Notes: generated by a model from the sequence alone, not told the origin. A DNA stretch of 64,000 bases from Podarcis raffonei (GCF_027172205.1 NC_070611.1:41040979-41104978); one strand, 5' to 3'. Counted from the first letter of the stretch, positions 26,855-38,176 are shown. Translations and numbers: made by a program.

Positions 26855-27275
26855 CAGTGGTTCCCAACTGGTGGACCACAGACCTCAGGGCGTCCACATA
26901 AGCCACTCAGGGGGTCCCTGGCACCATTAACACAACAAAAACTGCCACTGAGATATCAACGTGGTATAATGGTTAGAGGGTTGGACTAGGACCTGGGAAA
27001 GCAAGGTTTGAATCCCCACTCAGCCAAGGAGCTCACTGGGTGAACCTTGGGCCAGTCACCGTGTCTCTTAGCCTAACCTATCTCATAGGGCTGTTGTGAG
27101 GATGAAATGGGAGGAAAGAGAAACATGTACACCACCTTGAGTTCCTTGGGAGATAAAAGTGATCTATAAATGTAATGATTAATAATAATAATTTCTAAAA
27201 AGTATGCAGTCTGTGGCTTGGCTTTTGACAAACAGGGGATCTGCAGTACTGTACTTAGTTAATTTGGAACCACTG
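26855..27275. mobile_element. hAT-like MITE split by a MIR-type SINE
   Basis: The outer ends CAGTGGTTCCCAACTGGTGG and TTTGGAACCACTG are inverted repeats typical of hAT-Charlie-like elements. A CORE/MIR-type SINE occupies about 26950-27195 inside it, so the DNA element is older. The flanking 8-mers do not match well, so I do not claim a target duplication. Confidence 0.7.
26950..27195 (+). mobile_element. CORE/MIR-type SINE, plus orientation
   Basis: The tRNA-like head 'gtataatggttagagggttg' has box B 'ggtttgaatcccc'. The body carries 'ccttgggccagtcacc' and 'ctgttgtgaggatgaaatgg', and the tail 'gatctataaatgtaatgatt' ends in AAT repeats. It is nearly complete. Confidence 0.8.
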
Positions 27276-28195
27276 CTGCAGACCATTCAAAATTTGGTAA
27301 ATCTCAATCAGGTCCCCTCTCAATAGTCTCATTTCTTAACTAAAAAGCCCTAAGCACTTTAGCTTTGCCTTGTTGGGAAAAGCCACAATCTCCATGCTAC
27401 TTAAATTGCTCTTCTCTTTTCCAGTTTTAATGATATCTCTTTTTCATTAGAGGACCTGAACTGCCCTTCCAAATGTAGCTATACTACAGATTAGAGGTGA
27501 CAGACGTGTAGTTTCCCAGAAATTGTTGGATTCCAATTCCCATCAAATATTGGATTTTGCTCTAGTATGCCTTTCATCCAATTTGGAGAGATATTTCTGG
27601 AGTTCTTTTCAGCCTGCTTGGCTATTACCATCCAGAATAAACTGCTGTCCCTCACAAACTTGGCTACCACATGGCATACCTCTGATCCCAGATAATAAAT
27701 TAAAATGCCATGGGTCCAAATATAGATTCTTGCAGAACTCCACTACTTTCTTTTTTCCATTTGAAAACAGTTAAGTTTATTAACTCCATTTCCTTTCCTT
27801 TACCCAGTTACCGACACATAAAAGGACCTGCCCTTTTAAACAGAACTTCATAAAAGGACTCTTGTCCTCTCCTACGGGAGCGCGAAGTTTATTTAGGAAC
27901 CTTTCGTGCTGGGTAAAAAGTGAGTGCATGACATCATCAATAGCCTTTCCAAAGTGAAGGCAATGTTATCTCTTCTTTTTGACTTTATTATTTGGCTGTA
28001 TGAGATCTCTCAGATTCGACTTGATGATGTCATCAAATCTGACTGGCTGGGGAAAAATGGCACCACATTGCTTTGGGGATTCTTGAGGGGAAAGGGGCAA
28101 TGACACTGCTCAAAAGTGAAAGAAGGGCAAGGAAGGATTTTTCCTGAAACTTATTCACACATACTAGCCAGAATGATTAACACAAATATGAAGCT

Positions 28196-28551
28196 AAAGG
28201 TAAAGGACCCCTGACAGTTAAGTCCAGTCACGAACGACTCTGGGGTTGTGGCGCTCATCTCGCTTTACTGGCTGAGGGAGCCGACGTTTGTCCGCAGACA
28301 GTTTTTCCGGGTCACATGGCCAGCACGACTAAGCCGCTTCTGGCAAACCAGAGCAGCGCACGGAAACGCCGTTTACCTTCCCACTGGTACCTATCTATCT
28401 ACTTGCACTTTGACGTACTTTCGAACTGCTAGGTTGGCAGGAGCAGGGACCAAGCAACAGGAGCTCACCCTGTCACAGGGATTCGAACCGCCGACCTTCT
28501 AATCGGCAAGTCCTAGGCTCAGTGGTTTAGACCACAGCGCCACCCGCGTCC
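28196..28551 (-). mobile_element. Sauria SINE, full length, minus orientation
   Basis: Tail, body and tRNA head are complete and end at 'cacccgcgtcc'. The target duplication caaatatgaagct (28183-28195) is repeated at 28552-28564 with one mismatch, so it is slightly older than the copies with perfect duplications. Confidence 0.92.
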
Positions 28552-28564
28552 CAAATATGAGGCT

Positions 28565-29522
28565 ACCTGCTGCTTAATTATTAAGCTAGACAATGTAAGC
28601 ACTTAACCCAACCTTCACTAACCAGGTGCCCTCAGGTTTTTATAATTCCCATCATCTGTAGCTAGCACAGAGCTGCAGCTCCAAAACACCAGATTTTGGT
28701 GAAGGCTGCCTTAACCAAATAATTAAATAATCTGCCCTTAATCATGTGTTAGCCTGTGCATATAAGGATTATCCACATGTAACCACAACAGGAAAATGGA
28801 TGGTTGACCCACTTCAGCTTCCATCTATGCCAACTGTGGGAACACCACTAAATTTCATAAAACTTGGGTTAGCTTCCCCCTCCCTAAAAGAAGTGCTACC
28901 GTGCCACCATTCTCTGTACAAAAAAATGCCATTGTGGATGAAAATTCCAACCTGCCTGTTACTAATCTTAACAGGTGTTTCTTCACATTTCTGCTTGCCA
29001 GTTTTAATGAACATTAAGATACCTTGTGCTTCTCTACTTAAAATTATTATTACGACAAGCTTTACACAAAACGAGCAATGAAAAGTTGTGTTATCTAATA
29101 AACTACCTTCCTGCCTGAGATGTTATGCCAGTGAAATAATTCATGGCCATGCAACCAACAACAGATGCAGGCAGAACTGCCACACACCAACAATCCCTAA
29201 AGATAGCTCACGGCTGTTTCTCAGCTCTTATTCTTTGGCTCAGCGAAGGCAAGGGCAAGTTGCTTTCAACAATGCAACCCCTGTATCAAGTAGCTGCTGT
29301 CAGTGCCTCTTCTGTGTTTAAGTACAATGTAGAAAAGGATTCTTCTTAGCCAACCTGAAGTCCTTTATTTAAGCTTTGCAAGAGCCATAAACAATAGCAT
29401 GTGCTATGAAGTTGACTCAGAGGCTGCAGCTAACATTACGTTTAAGTACAGGATTCCATGGCAACTAAAAGCACATACTGTAGTGAGGAGAGGCTTCTGC
29501 TGTAGATGGGAAAGTTTCGCTA
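28565..29522. other. Unclassified intronic sequence
   Basis: A degraded hAT-like copy lies at about 28610-28720. The rest shows no gene or named repeat. Confidence 0.55.
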
Positions 29523-29541
29523 CCCAACAGCTCCAAGCTTA

Positions 29542-30683
29542 TTTTTTTTAAAATAGTATTTATTACTTTTCCAGCAATTTAAACAAAACAAAATAAACAA
29601 TACAATACAAAAACACTACATAACATAACATAAAAACACTACATAACACTAACACATTACACTAACAAAACAAAATAAAAACAATTTAAAACACATCAAA
29701 CAATTTCAATATCTTATATTTCATTCACTTATTTCAACGACCTCCTCACACCTCCCTTTTTGTATTCCACTTCTGTTAATGTTTCAGCAATTCCTTTCCA
29801 TCTTCCTCTGTTTTCTATCCTATAATTATCTTAACATATTCTAACCTTATTTTTTCCTTTAATACTCTAATAATCTATTTATACTTAGTTCCTTATAGCA
29901 TTTCTGCTAAAGCCATATAACTTCATTTCCACATTTTTCTAACATTCATTAATTTTACAGTATTTCTATAAATACTCTTTAAACTTTTTCCAGTCTTCTT
30001 CCACCGACTCTTCTCCCTGGTCTCGGATTCTGCCAATCATTTCCGCCAGTTCCATATAGTCCATCAACTTCATCTGCCATTCTTCCCGGGTGGGTAGATC
30101 TTGTGTCTTCCAATACTTCGCGATAAGTATTCTTGCTGCTGTTGTTGCATACATTAAAAAAGCACCAATTGGCCGACCATGCCCAGGAGAAAGGCCTCTG
30201 GTTTCTTCAGGAAGGTATATTTAAATACCTTTTTCATTTCATTATAAATCATCTCCCAGAATGTCTTAATCCTTGGGCATGTCCACCAAAGGTGAAAGAA
30301 TGTACCTTCAGTCTCATTACATTTCCAACATTTATTATCGGGCAAATGGTAAATTTTTGCAAGCTTGACTGGTGTCATGTACCACCTATAAATCATTTTC
30401 ATTAAATTTTCTCTTAGGGCATTACATGCCGTAAATTTCATACCTGTGGTCCATAACTGTTCCCAGTCAGCCATCATTATGTTATGTCCAACATCTTGTG
30501 CCCATTTGATCATAGCTGATTTTACCGTTTCATCCTGAATGTTCCATTTCAACAGCAAGTTATACATTCTTGACAAATTCTTATTTTTTGAATCTAACAA
30601 TTCTGTTTCCAATTTTGATTTTTCCACCTGGAAGCCAACTTTTTGTCCAAATTGTATGCCTCCATTATTTGATAATAATGGAG
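29542..30683 (-). mobile_element. L1 LINE, 5'-truncated, minus orientation, with 19-bp target duplication
   Basis: The poly-A tail lies at the left (T-run on plus at 29542-29550). The minus strand encodes the C-terminal domain of L1 ORF2: KMIYRWYMTPVKLAKIYHLP, the zinc-knuckle-like CWKCNETEGTFFHLWWTC, then ARILIAKYWKTQDLPTREEW. The frame switches at 30154 next to a homopolymer, a single indel. Flanks carry an identical 19-mer, cccaacagctccaagctta, at 29523-29541 and 30684-30702. This is a typical truncated target-primed insertion and probably young. Confidence 0.95.
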
Positions 30684-30702
30684 CCCAACAGCTCCAAGCT
30701 TA

Positions 30703-33179
30703 AATAGGTATTTACTGGGGAGCAATCTGATTCAATGCCAACAGGATTTACTATCAGGCAAATGCAGAAATGAGGGGGTGGGCAGATGGAAGGCTTTGTT
30801 GAACCCCAACACAAAACAATCTCAGGCAACTTTAATCAATCATGTTTCAAGCCAAAAGAGTAGCTACATACACTTGCGCCCTTCTTACTGACTTCAAAAA
30901 GTGCTTATGTTGAATAATCCTAATGCAAATCTCTCAAATTTTCCTCTGACTAGCACCACTGTGACGTAGCAGCTGCAAGATTGACACAGGTTTAGTTGTA
31001 TATCGCTTTAACCATTTGAAGCAGCACAGTGGATTTTTTTTCCCAAACAGAAGTTGCAAAATGGAGCCCACAGTCCTGTAGGTAAGCAAGTGCAGTTGCC
31101 ACGAATAAAAAGTGTAATGGTGGCATTCAGTCATTCGCGGCTTCATGCTGTGCGTGGGATTGATTACAACAAACATTGTGAACTAGGAGGTCCATAATAA
31201 AAGCAGCATGCACAAATCTACATTGCAATGCTATACAATATTACTTAAGATTCTTTTAAAAAACACCTTCAGGTGATGCTGCAATTCAACTTCTAATTCA
31301 GAATCCTCTTCCATAAACCTGAACTCCTCTTAGGTTCCCCCACATTTTTTACTTCATCTTTTACTAGCAGGACCTAGTGTTTATCAATTTTCCACCCAAA
31401 ACTGACTCCTGGCATCCTGGTGACACACTCATGGCACACTAGTGGATCTCATCCCATGATTCAGGATATTTTTCCTTAGATGGTTTTAAGGAAACTGCTG
31501 GGCGCGCATATTAGATCAGAGGCTTTAAGTTTGGACTGAGCAGGCTTGGACTAGATAACCTCCCAGTAAGAGTGGCCAAGGGTAGCTCCAACCTACACGC
31601 TTTCAATAGTGATGTAGAAGAGGGAATTTCAGCCCCAGCTTTTACATCTGACTATCCTGCCTACCATGACATTCTCTAGTTCTGTGAATCACTGCACTTA
31701 TTAGATTCATATCTGAGTGCTCTTTAACTAGACACAACTGAGAATGATTGTACACAACTGGAAGACAAAGGAGGTTGGCACAATACTGGTCACAGTGATT
31801 GCATCAGAGTCATGATGGGAATAACAGGGAACTACATTGACCTTAATAGGTTTCCACACACCTGGGCAATAGGTGTGCTAAGAATCATACCCAAGCATGT
31901 GAACTCCTTGCAGGGAGTTGCCAACTGTTCCCAGAAGAGTTTACAATTACTAGGACTGCCAGGTGTCATTTGAGACACTTCCTTACCTCAAGACATCCAA
32001 GCATCACAGGTCCTATATTTGTTGAATTTTTCAGCTCTGCAGGGCATATGGCTTCAGGGCACACCTCAAAACTCACCTGTAGAGTAGTGTTTTTTTCTTT
32101 TATATGCAAAATGCTTCTCTGGACACCCTTAACATCATCATTTTGCTACAAGTTTAATATTGGAGAACTATTTTTGAATGAGTTGGTTTATCACCCCTTC
32201 TAATAGCGAACTGAGTTGCTGAGTGCAGGCAGGATTGTACTGGGGCAACTGGAAAACAAACAGTCAGTATCAGCATGCTTGGGCAAAACCTAAGGTCTAC
32301 GGAAGTACAAAAAATACTTAAGGGAAGTAAAAAGCAAATGCAAAACAATTTTAAAAAAACCAACCACATACCCAGATGCTGAGTGACCAGAAAGTGCTCA
32401 GTGTCTGCTGAGGAGGGGAAAACCCAGAAAACCAAAGGAGGTGGAATGGAGTCTGCTGGAGGAAGTGAGGGTGGCTGCTCACTGGCACCCTAAAATAAAC
32501 CCTGCTACAAATGGAGCACAGCAAGTCCTATTTGAATATTACAAATGAGAAAAATCAGGTACAAGGTCTGGAAGTCCCACTTCATGAGTCACAGCAGGAG
32601 CTGGCCAAAAAGTACTTCCTCCACTTCCGTATAGGGTATGAACTGCTTCTGCACAACATTCACGGGGTGCATCCTCTGGTCCACACAACTGTCCATGCCC
32701 ACGCCTGAAACAGGCCAAGTGAGCCACGCACATCCCACAACCCAGGATGCTCTTCTCAAGCAGTGGTATGCACAGGTGAGCAGGGCTCCAGGTCCACTCC
32801 ATATATGGGCAGCTGGGCATATTTGGATGTGCTGGAGGTGCGTCCATGAGAGCAACACATGCCACACTCCAGCAGACTAGAAACAAAAACGACACCTTGC
32901 ACGTCAGTGGGAACCTTGCCCATTGATTTGCCTGAGATTTTGTTTCGCGCCCTGAGCAAAAACACAGCCAACATCCAAAATGAGGTGAAGCAGTCAGGTC
33001 AGATGCCTCCGAAATAAGACCTTTCGCTAACTGCCTTACCAACAGTCCCCTCACGATAAGAAAGGCACATATTTGAAGATAAACATCTGCCTAGGGAAAG
33101 GTACCACTTGAGGTCGAATTACTGGAAAGCCGCCCCCCCCCAAAAAACCCCAAAGATTCCTCACTGTGAGGAACTGGGA
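30703..33179. other. Probable TMCC3 intron 1, last segment
   Basis: Positions 31540-31600 resemble a CR1 tail piece. Near 32960-33010, 'aatgaggtgaagcagtcagg' resembles an old DNA-element repeat that also recurs around 25530-25580. A 171-codon minus-strand frame (33054-32539) shows no domain and is not called. Confidence 0.5.
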
Positions 33180-34620
33180 GAGATTTTGGGGAAACTGCGC
33201 ACTCTAACGGCCAGATCCCGCAAAAACGCCTATGAGAGCCGAGCAGCTCCGTCTCGCGCGTGTAATAAATGGTAAAAGGGCGCCGGGTCTCTCTGTCACA
33301 CAGCCACAGCTTTCTTACGACCCACAGAGCCGCTCGCAAGGCTTGGGACACACTGAAATAAAAAGACACCACTAGCCGGCAAGACACCGGAGAGCCGACG
33401 GAAAAGCCCCCTCTGCAATGTACCCTCTCCGGTGTTTCCTCCCTGTCAGGAACGTGTGGCATCCTCCCCATTTTATTTGCCATGGGGGAACCGCACGGAG
33501 CAGGTGGTGGCCCTCCTTTCCTTCCCTGGGTCTCAACCAAACGAGGCTCCCATATGTCGCTGCCCCGAAGCGCGCCAATTCCGAACGCGAAGCCTCGCCG
33601 GCGCCGAGAGGGAGGGAGCGAGAGGCGCAGCTGCTGCTGCCCGGGATTCCTCTCAGCCTGGGCGCCCCTTTGCGGCTGTGGAGAGAGGAGCGCCGCATCC
33701 ATGGCTTACCTTCCTCAGCATGCTGGGCAAGCAGCGGCTGGGGCTCCTGGCTCCGGCCGGCTCTTCCTCGCCTTCTTCCTCCCGCTCCCCCCTCGGCCAT
33801 TCAGCGGCGCCTTTCTTGCTGGGCGATTTCGCCAGCCCGAGGAGCGCACATTTCATGCCCGCCGAGGCAGCGGCTCCGATCCCGGAGCCTTCGCCCGCAC
33901 ATGCGTGTGGCAGCATGCACAGGGTCGCTCCCCCGAGAGCCAGGGCTGCCTCGGCTGCTGCGAGCCCAGCGCCGGCTCCTTTGGCTGGAGCGGGGCGGCG
34001 GGGCGCTCGCAAAGCAGCCTCCGGCTCGAGCACGCGGCGCAGCGGCAAGCCAACCAGGCGGCAGGGGCAGCAGCTGCTGCTGCTGTTGCTTCTTGCCGGC
34101 CTCAGCAAAGCCGAGGAGGGAAGCGGGCGGGGGGGTTACCTCGCGCTCCCGCTCCCTCCGCCTGTCCTTAGCCCCAGCGCGCGAGCTCTTCCGCGCGCTC
34201 GGAAAGGCGCACTCGGAGGTGTCCAAAGGACGCTCGCGCGCGCTCCGACGCCGCCGACTGAGGAGGCTGGAGTGGCCAGGCGCTGCAGGAGCGAGCCGCT
34301 TTACAGAACGCGAGGCAGGGGAGGTCCTTAGCTGTGGGGACCACTCAGGGCTCACACGCTCATACACCCCCCAAAAGAAACCAGTTATCCAGTCATTTCT
34401 AATAGGGTCAGACTGAGCAGCGTGTGAAGCTCCCTCGTAGCGAGGCAGATAAACCTGGCTAGCCCAGAGTGGTCTTCTTGCTCCCCCCCCCCTTTCCCAC
34501 TCCTGCTCTGCTGTTTGACGTCCTTTGGCTGGAGCATTAAATGCACGGCTTGGGGCCCTCCTACCGAGCTTTGCCCCCTCCCCTCATTGGCGTCTTAAAA
34601 AAAAAAAGTGCAGCCCCCCC
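33180..34620 (-). promoter_or_regulatory. TMCC3: CpG-island promoter of the gene at 33.7 kb (probable TMCC3)
   Basis: This is about 1.4 kb of dense CpG and GC-rich sequence in an AT-rich landscape, surrounding the first exon. CTG/CAG-rich runs (34060-34090) and poly-C/poly-G tracts (near 34480 and 34610) are visible. Upstream on the minus strand are a CRE-like TGACGTC (near 34517) and an ATTGG/CCAAT box (near 34585). Open frames on the plus strand here, up to 332 codons, reflect GC content and are antisense shadows. Confidence 0.75.
33710..33856 (-). CDS. TMCC3: Probable TMCC3 first coding exon (partial gene)
   Basis: This is a minus-strand exon in a CpG island, ending in a strong donor AGGAAG|GTAAGCC (GT at 33709-33708). 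From ATG 33856-33854 it reads MKCALLGLAKSPSKKGAAEW, an acidic run EREEEGEEEP, then RSPSRCLPSMLRK in phase 0. In-frame ATGs also exist further 5' (as far as 34108) and at 33721, which would leave only MLRK. TMCC3 is an ER membrane coiled-coil protein. I assign it because TMCC3 is the mammalian neighbour on this side of NDUFA12 in this orientation. The sequence does not match the human N-terminus I recall (MPGSDTALTVD...), so this may be an alternative first exon or partly 5' UTR. The coiled-coil and transmembrane exons must lie left of position 1. Confidence 0.45.
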
Positions 34621-34754
34621 CCCCCCGAAGGAAAGCTCCTGCAAGCGTGCAATGACACATCTGACACATTCTGGTCACGCTCTGTGAGCTTTTTTTGCAA
34701 ACTGGAGCGTCGCTTTGGTCGTTAGCAGGGCAAAATGAATGTTGGCCTCGGTGC

Positions 34755-34985
34755 AGCGGAAGCTAGGCCTTATTTACGTTATTGCATTTATATCCCACCT
34801 TTTGCTCCAAAAAAACCTCAAGGGGAAGTACATGGCTCTCCTCCTCGTTTAATCCCAACAACCCCGTGGGGTAGGTCAAGATGAGCAGCAGTAATTGGCC
34901 TCAGGTCACCCAATGAGCTGGGGGGGGGCGAGACTTGAACCCTGGTCTCCCAGGTCCTGATCTGACACTCTAAACACAACACCGC
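34755..34985 (-). mobile_element. CORE/MIR-type SINE, minus orientation
   Basis: The plus strand reads 'tgcatttatatcccacctttt', 'caacaaccccgtggggtagg', 'cctcaggtcacccaatgag' and the tRNA part 'gacttgaaccctggtctccc'. It lies just upstream of the probable TMCC3 promoter. Confidence 0.8.
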
Positions 34986-35669
34986 GTATGTTGAAGGACT
35001 GCGTAGAGAGCAATAGATGTAGAAAGTGGCAGTAGTTCTTGGGCTGGCATGGAAATGAGGCTGGTCATCACTGCATCCTTCCTCACCTCCTCCCCACTTT
35101 TTTCCCTTTAAAAAACTCATTGGAGCAGCTGTACATGTGAGTAGTTACATAACCATTTAGTTAAGTTTTCCTTAAAACTTGTATTAGCCATTTCTACAAC
35201 AAAATTGTGCTTTTCCCCAAGTAAATGTGTTTGGTTAGCATCAGGGCAGCAGAAGCAAACTCCTTTTTATTCCTGTAGTGGCACTCCTGACAGTACTACA
35301 ATTTAAGTGAATTTAAACTGAAATGGGCACATGCTCAGCGTGTTCCACCACCACTCCTCATTCATGCCTGGCAAACAAACCTGTGCGTACTCCTACTTCA
35401 GGAGTGTAGGAGCAGTTGTAAGGGCATGGAATAGCAGTGATAGAGAATGGTGTGCGAATGTATGTAGAAAGAAACTGCAGTACTGTACAAAGGCAAAATT
35501 TGCATTTGTTGCTCCGCCCACTTTTTTGCCTCCAACTCCACCCACCACTGATACGTGGCCCTTAGAATGTTCCCCACCCAGTTTCAGTTGCCTCTTGTTA
35601 CTGGATCTCTATGCTGTTGCAGTAATCACTTAGCTTTTATTTTCAGTTTTTATGTGTTGGTAACCAGCC
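34986..35669. other. Intergenic sequence upstream of the 33.7-kb CpG island
   Basis: No gene or named repeat was recognised in this 680-bp stretch. Confidence 0.55.
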
Positions 35670-36045
35670 TGGGTGGTGCTGGAGGAGACTCTTGAGAGTC
35701 CCATGGACTGCAAGAAGATCAAACCTATCCATTCTTAAGGAAATCAGCCCTGAGTGCTCACTGGAAGGACAGATCGTGAAGCTGAGGCTCCAGTACTTTG
35801 GCCACCTCATGAGAAGAGAAGACTCCCTGGAAGAGACCCTGATGTTGGGAAAGATGGAGGGCACAAGGAGAAGGGGACGACAGAGGACGAGATGGCTGGA
35901 CAGTGTTCTCAAAGCTACCAGCATGAGTTTGACCAAACTGCAGGAGGCAGTGGAAGACAGGCGTGCCTGGCGTGCTCTGGTCCATGGGGTCATGAAGAGT
36001 CGGACACAACTAAACAACTAAACAACAACAACATCAACTAGCCTG
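35670..36045 (+). mobile_element. Bov-B (RTE clade) LINE 3' end, plus orientation
   Basis: An open frame (35692-36021) encodes the C-terminus of the Bov-B ORF: LSILKEISPECSLEGQIVKL, QYFGHLMRREDSLEETLMLG, RRRGRQRTRWLD and HGVMKSRTQLNN. This matches the ruminant Bov-B tail as I recall it (LMRREDSLEKTLMLGKIEG, WLDGITDS). The element ends in 'gtcggacacaactaaacaac' and CAA repeats. It is 5'-truncated to about 375 bp of a roughly 3-kb element. The open frame suggests recent activity. Confidence 0.95.
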
Positions 36046-37078
36046 GGATCACCTCAGATGTGACGAAGGGTGTTCTATAAATGCAGCACGTAACTAACTA
36101 AATACATCAGGTTTGAGGTCGATGGTTTATTTTTATATGATCATTTATTTCCTGTTCCTAAGAGAAATCAAATGCGCTGTAATTACAGCTATATGCGCTT
36201 AAAGGTACATTATGCTATAAATCTACACTTACACTGACAATGTCATTTTATTTTTCTAGTAGAACCACTGTCACCCCGTCCTCTCCCCTAACACCCAACA
36301 TTGTGTGATGTCAGTACATATTGTGATGTCATCTCCTTGCTTATTTTCTGAATTGATCTGATTGGAGCAAAGGGGCCTTGTTGCCATGACAATGTTGTTG
36401 TATTGACGCTCGCAGGAAGGAGAGTGGTTTGAAGTGTGTGGATTGCCCTTATATTTCTGTACTTTTAAAAGCCACATGAAGCTTGGCTGGAGACAACATC
36501 ATAAGAAATATCTCCGTGCTCAAGGCACTTACGGAGAAAATATATTGAGTTTTATTCACATTTATTTATGGAAAGTCAATATGCCAAAAATAGATGCACT
36601 CTTACAGTGTGATAATAGAGTGTTCAAGTGTTGTAATGTTCGATGGGGCTTATTATCAGGTAAGTGTGACATGTTTGCAGCCTTAATATACTAAAATACC
36701 TTGGTGGTTAAAGGTATAAATATATAAAATTAACATAAAGTTTAATGTTCTAAGGTGAAATGAATCATGAAATTCTAGAAATTAATAAGGTATGACACTA
36801 ACAGGGATTTTGGTTTTTCCACATTTCATTAGGTATAGCATATTTTTTAAACAAAAAATTTAAAGCACCAACACAGTTTTATTCATGGTTTGCACCTGGG
36901 AGGTAGGGAGACACTCAATATCAATAAGTAGAGAGTTATCCACATACTTTGGTCACCAGCTCCAATATGTGGGGCACTCTTCCCACGGAGATTCAGCAGG
37001 CATTCTCACTTTTGACTTTTAGGCATCTCTTGAAGACATTTTTATGCCAACAAGTCTATGCAGTTAAATGATTAACAT
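36046..37078. other. Intergenic, with one possible non-coding exon
   Basis: Positions 36380-36665 contain an X-box-like GTTGCCATGACAAT and end in a donor-like 'cag|gtaagtgtg' (36658-36668). No protein family is evident in the 86-codon frame there. The rest is AT-rich. Confidence 0.4.
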
Positions 37079-37089
37079 CCAGATGCCAG

Positions 37090-37159
<70 letters not shown>

Positions 37160-37170
37160 CTGGCATCTGG
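37079..37170. repeat. Perfect 92-bp AT-cored palindrome
   Basis: CCAGATGCCAGAAAT on the left and ATTTCTGGCATCTGG on the right are exact inverted complements, 15 bp each. They enclose an uninterrupted (AT)31 tract, itself self-complementary. The whole can form a cruciform or hairpin with 46-bp arms. Confidence 0.93.
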
Positions 37171-37909
37171 AAAAGAGAGGGAGAGAAAACTGAACTCCCC
37201 AGGGTATTGGAAGAGAAGACTGAGCAGACTGGGTCCACCCGGCAAGTGACATAAACCAATAGATATTCAGAAATGTGAAAAGCCTGCAAGGGAAACATAT
37301 GGGAATGTGTTTTGCTGTGCATGCTAATGAAGGGTCCATTTGCACTAAGCACTCTTAATGAATGACAAGACAGAATCAGGAAGGAGATAGCGGCTACTAG
37401 ACACCACCCCACAGATTAGTCTTAATCACAATCAAGAAAACCCTCAAAACATTCGCAGGACACTTAGAGCTGATGGATAACTGGTAAAGCAGAACGGCAG
37501 ACAGGCATTCTAAAGGGTGGTAGAAGGGGTGCATTGAGGCATTTGTGATGAAGGCAGTGAGTGGTCAATCCACTTCTTCTACCCTAGTTAACAGTACTTG
37601 CCTGTCTTCATCCAGATAGGAATGAACAGCATGAAAAAGGAGTGGGTGGGTTCTAGATGATTCTTGTCAATGCTATAGACCAGAAAAACATATATGCCTA
37701 AAGCTGACTACAAAATGGGGTTTGGGGCACACCATTACAATGGATAGCAGAATTCAAAGCTGGAAAATTTAAAACATTATGACCAATAGAGTCTCACGTT
37801 CCAGAAGAGTAGTCCTTTTGGTCTGATGTAAAAATGAAAGATGTCTGGTGGAACCTTCAGTCAAAACTAGCAAACCAGCATACACATTTGTGGGCCAGAG
37901 CTCCCTTTG
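37171..37909. other. Intergenic sequence
   Basis: No gene or named repeat was recognised. Confidence 0.5.
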
Positions 37910-37921
37910 TCAGATGACAGG

Positions 37922-38176
37922 GTAAAGGTAAAGGGACCCCTGACCATTAGGTCCAGTCGTGACCAGCTCTGGGGTTGCGGCGCTCATTTCGCTTTATTGG
38001 CCGAGGGAGCCGGCGTACAGCTTCCAGGTCATGTGGCCAGCATGACTAAGCTGCTTCTGGTGAACCAGAGAAGCGCCGTTTACCTTCCCGTCGGTGCGAT
38101 ACCTATTTATCTACTTGCACTTTGACGTGCTTTCGAGCTGCTAGGTTGGCAGGAGCAGGGACCGAACAACGGGAGC
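37922..38176 (-). mobile_element. Sauria SINE, 5'-truncated (tRNA head absent)
   Basis: It contains the tail (GGTAAAGG) and body but stops at 'gaacaacgggagc', before the tRNA-like head. A perfect 12-bp duplication tcagatgacagg flanks it at 37910-37921 and 38177-38188, so the truncation happened at insertion, as in LINE-type reverse transcription, and not by later deletion. It also lacks a short internal segment present in the other copies, after 'gaaccagagaagcg'. Confidence 0.92.

Noticed and set aside
26950-27025. tRNA-like sequence with box A and box B
   Set aside because: It is the head of a MIR-type SINE, as the downstream body and tail show; the same applies to tRNA-like heads at 3130-3210 and in the Sauria SINEs.
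32539-33054. 171-codon minus-strand frame
   Set aside because: No recognisable domain, odd Cys/Trp-rich composition, and part of the sequence resembles an old DNA-element repeat. It lies in the probable TMCC3 intron 1 without splice support.
33418-34416. Plus-strand open frames of 229-332 codons in the CpG island
   Set aside because: Several overlapping long frames on both strands are expected in GC-rich DNA. They are low-complexity, lack domain features, and are antisense to the spliced exon at 33.7 kb.
37056-37412. 118-codon frame with a long Tyr-Ile repeat
   Set aside because: It is a translation of the (AT)n palindrome core, not a protein repeat.
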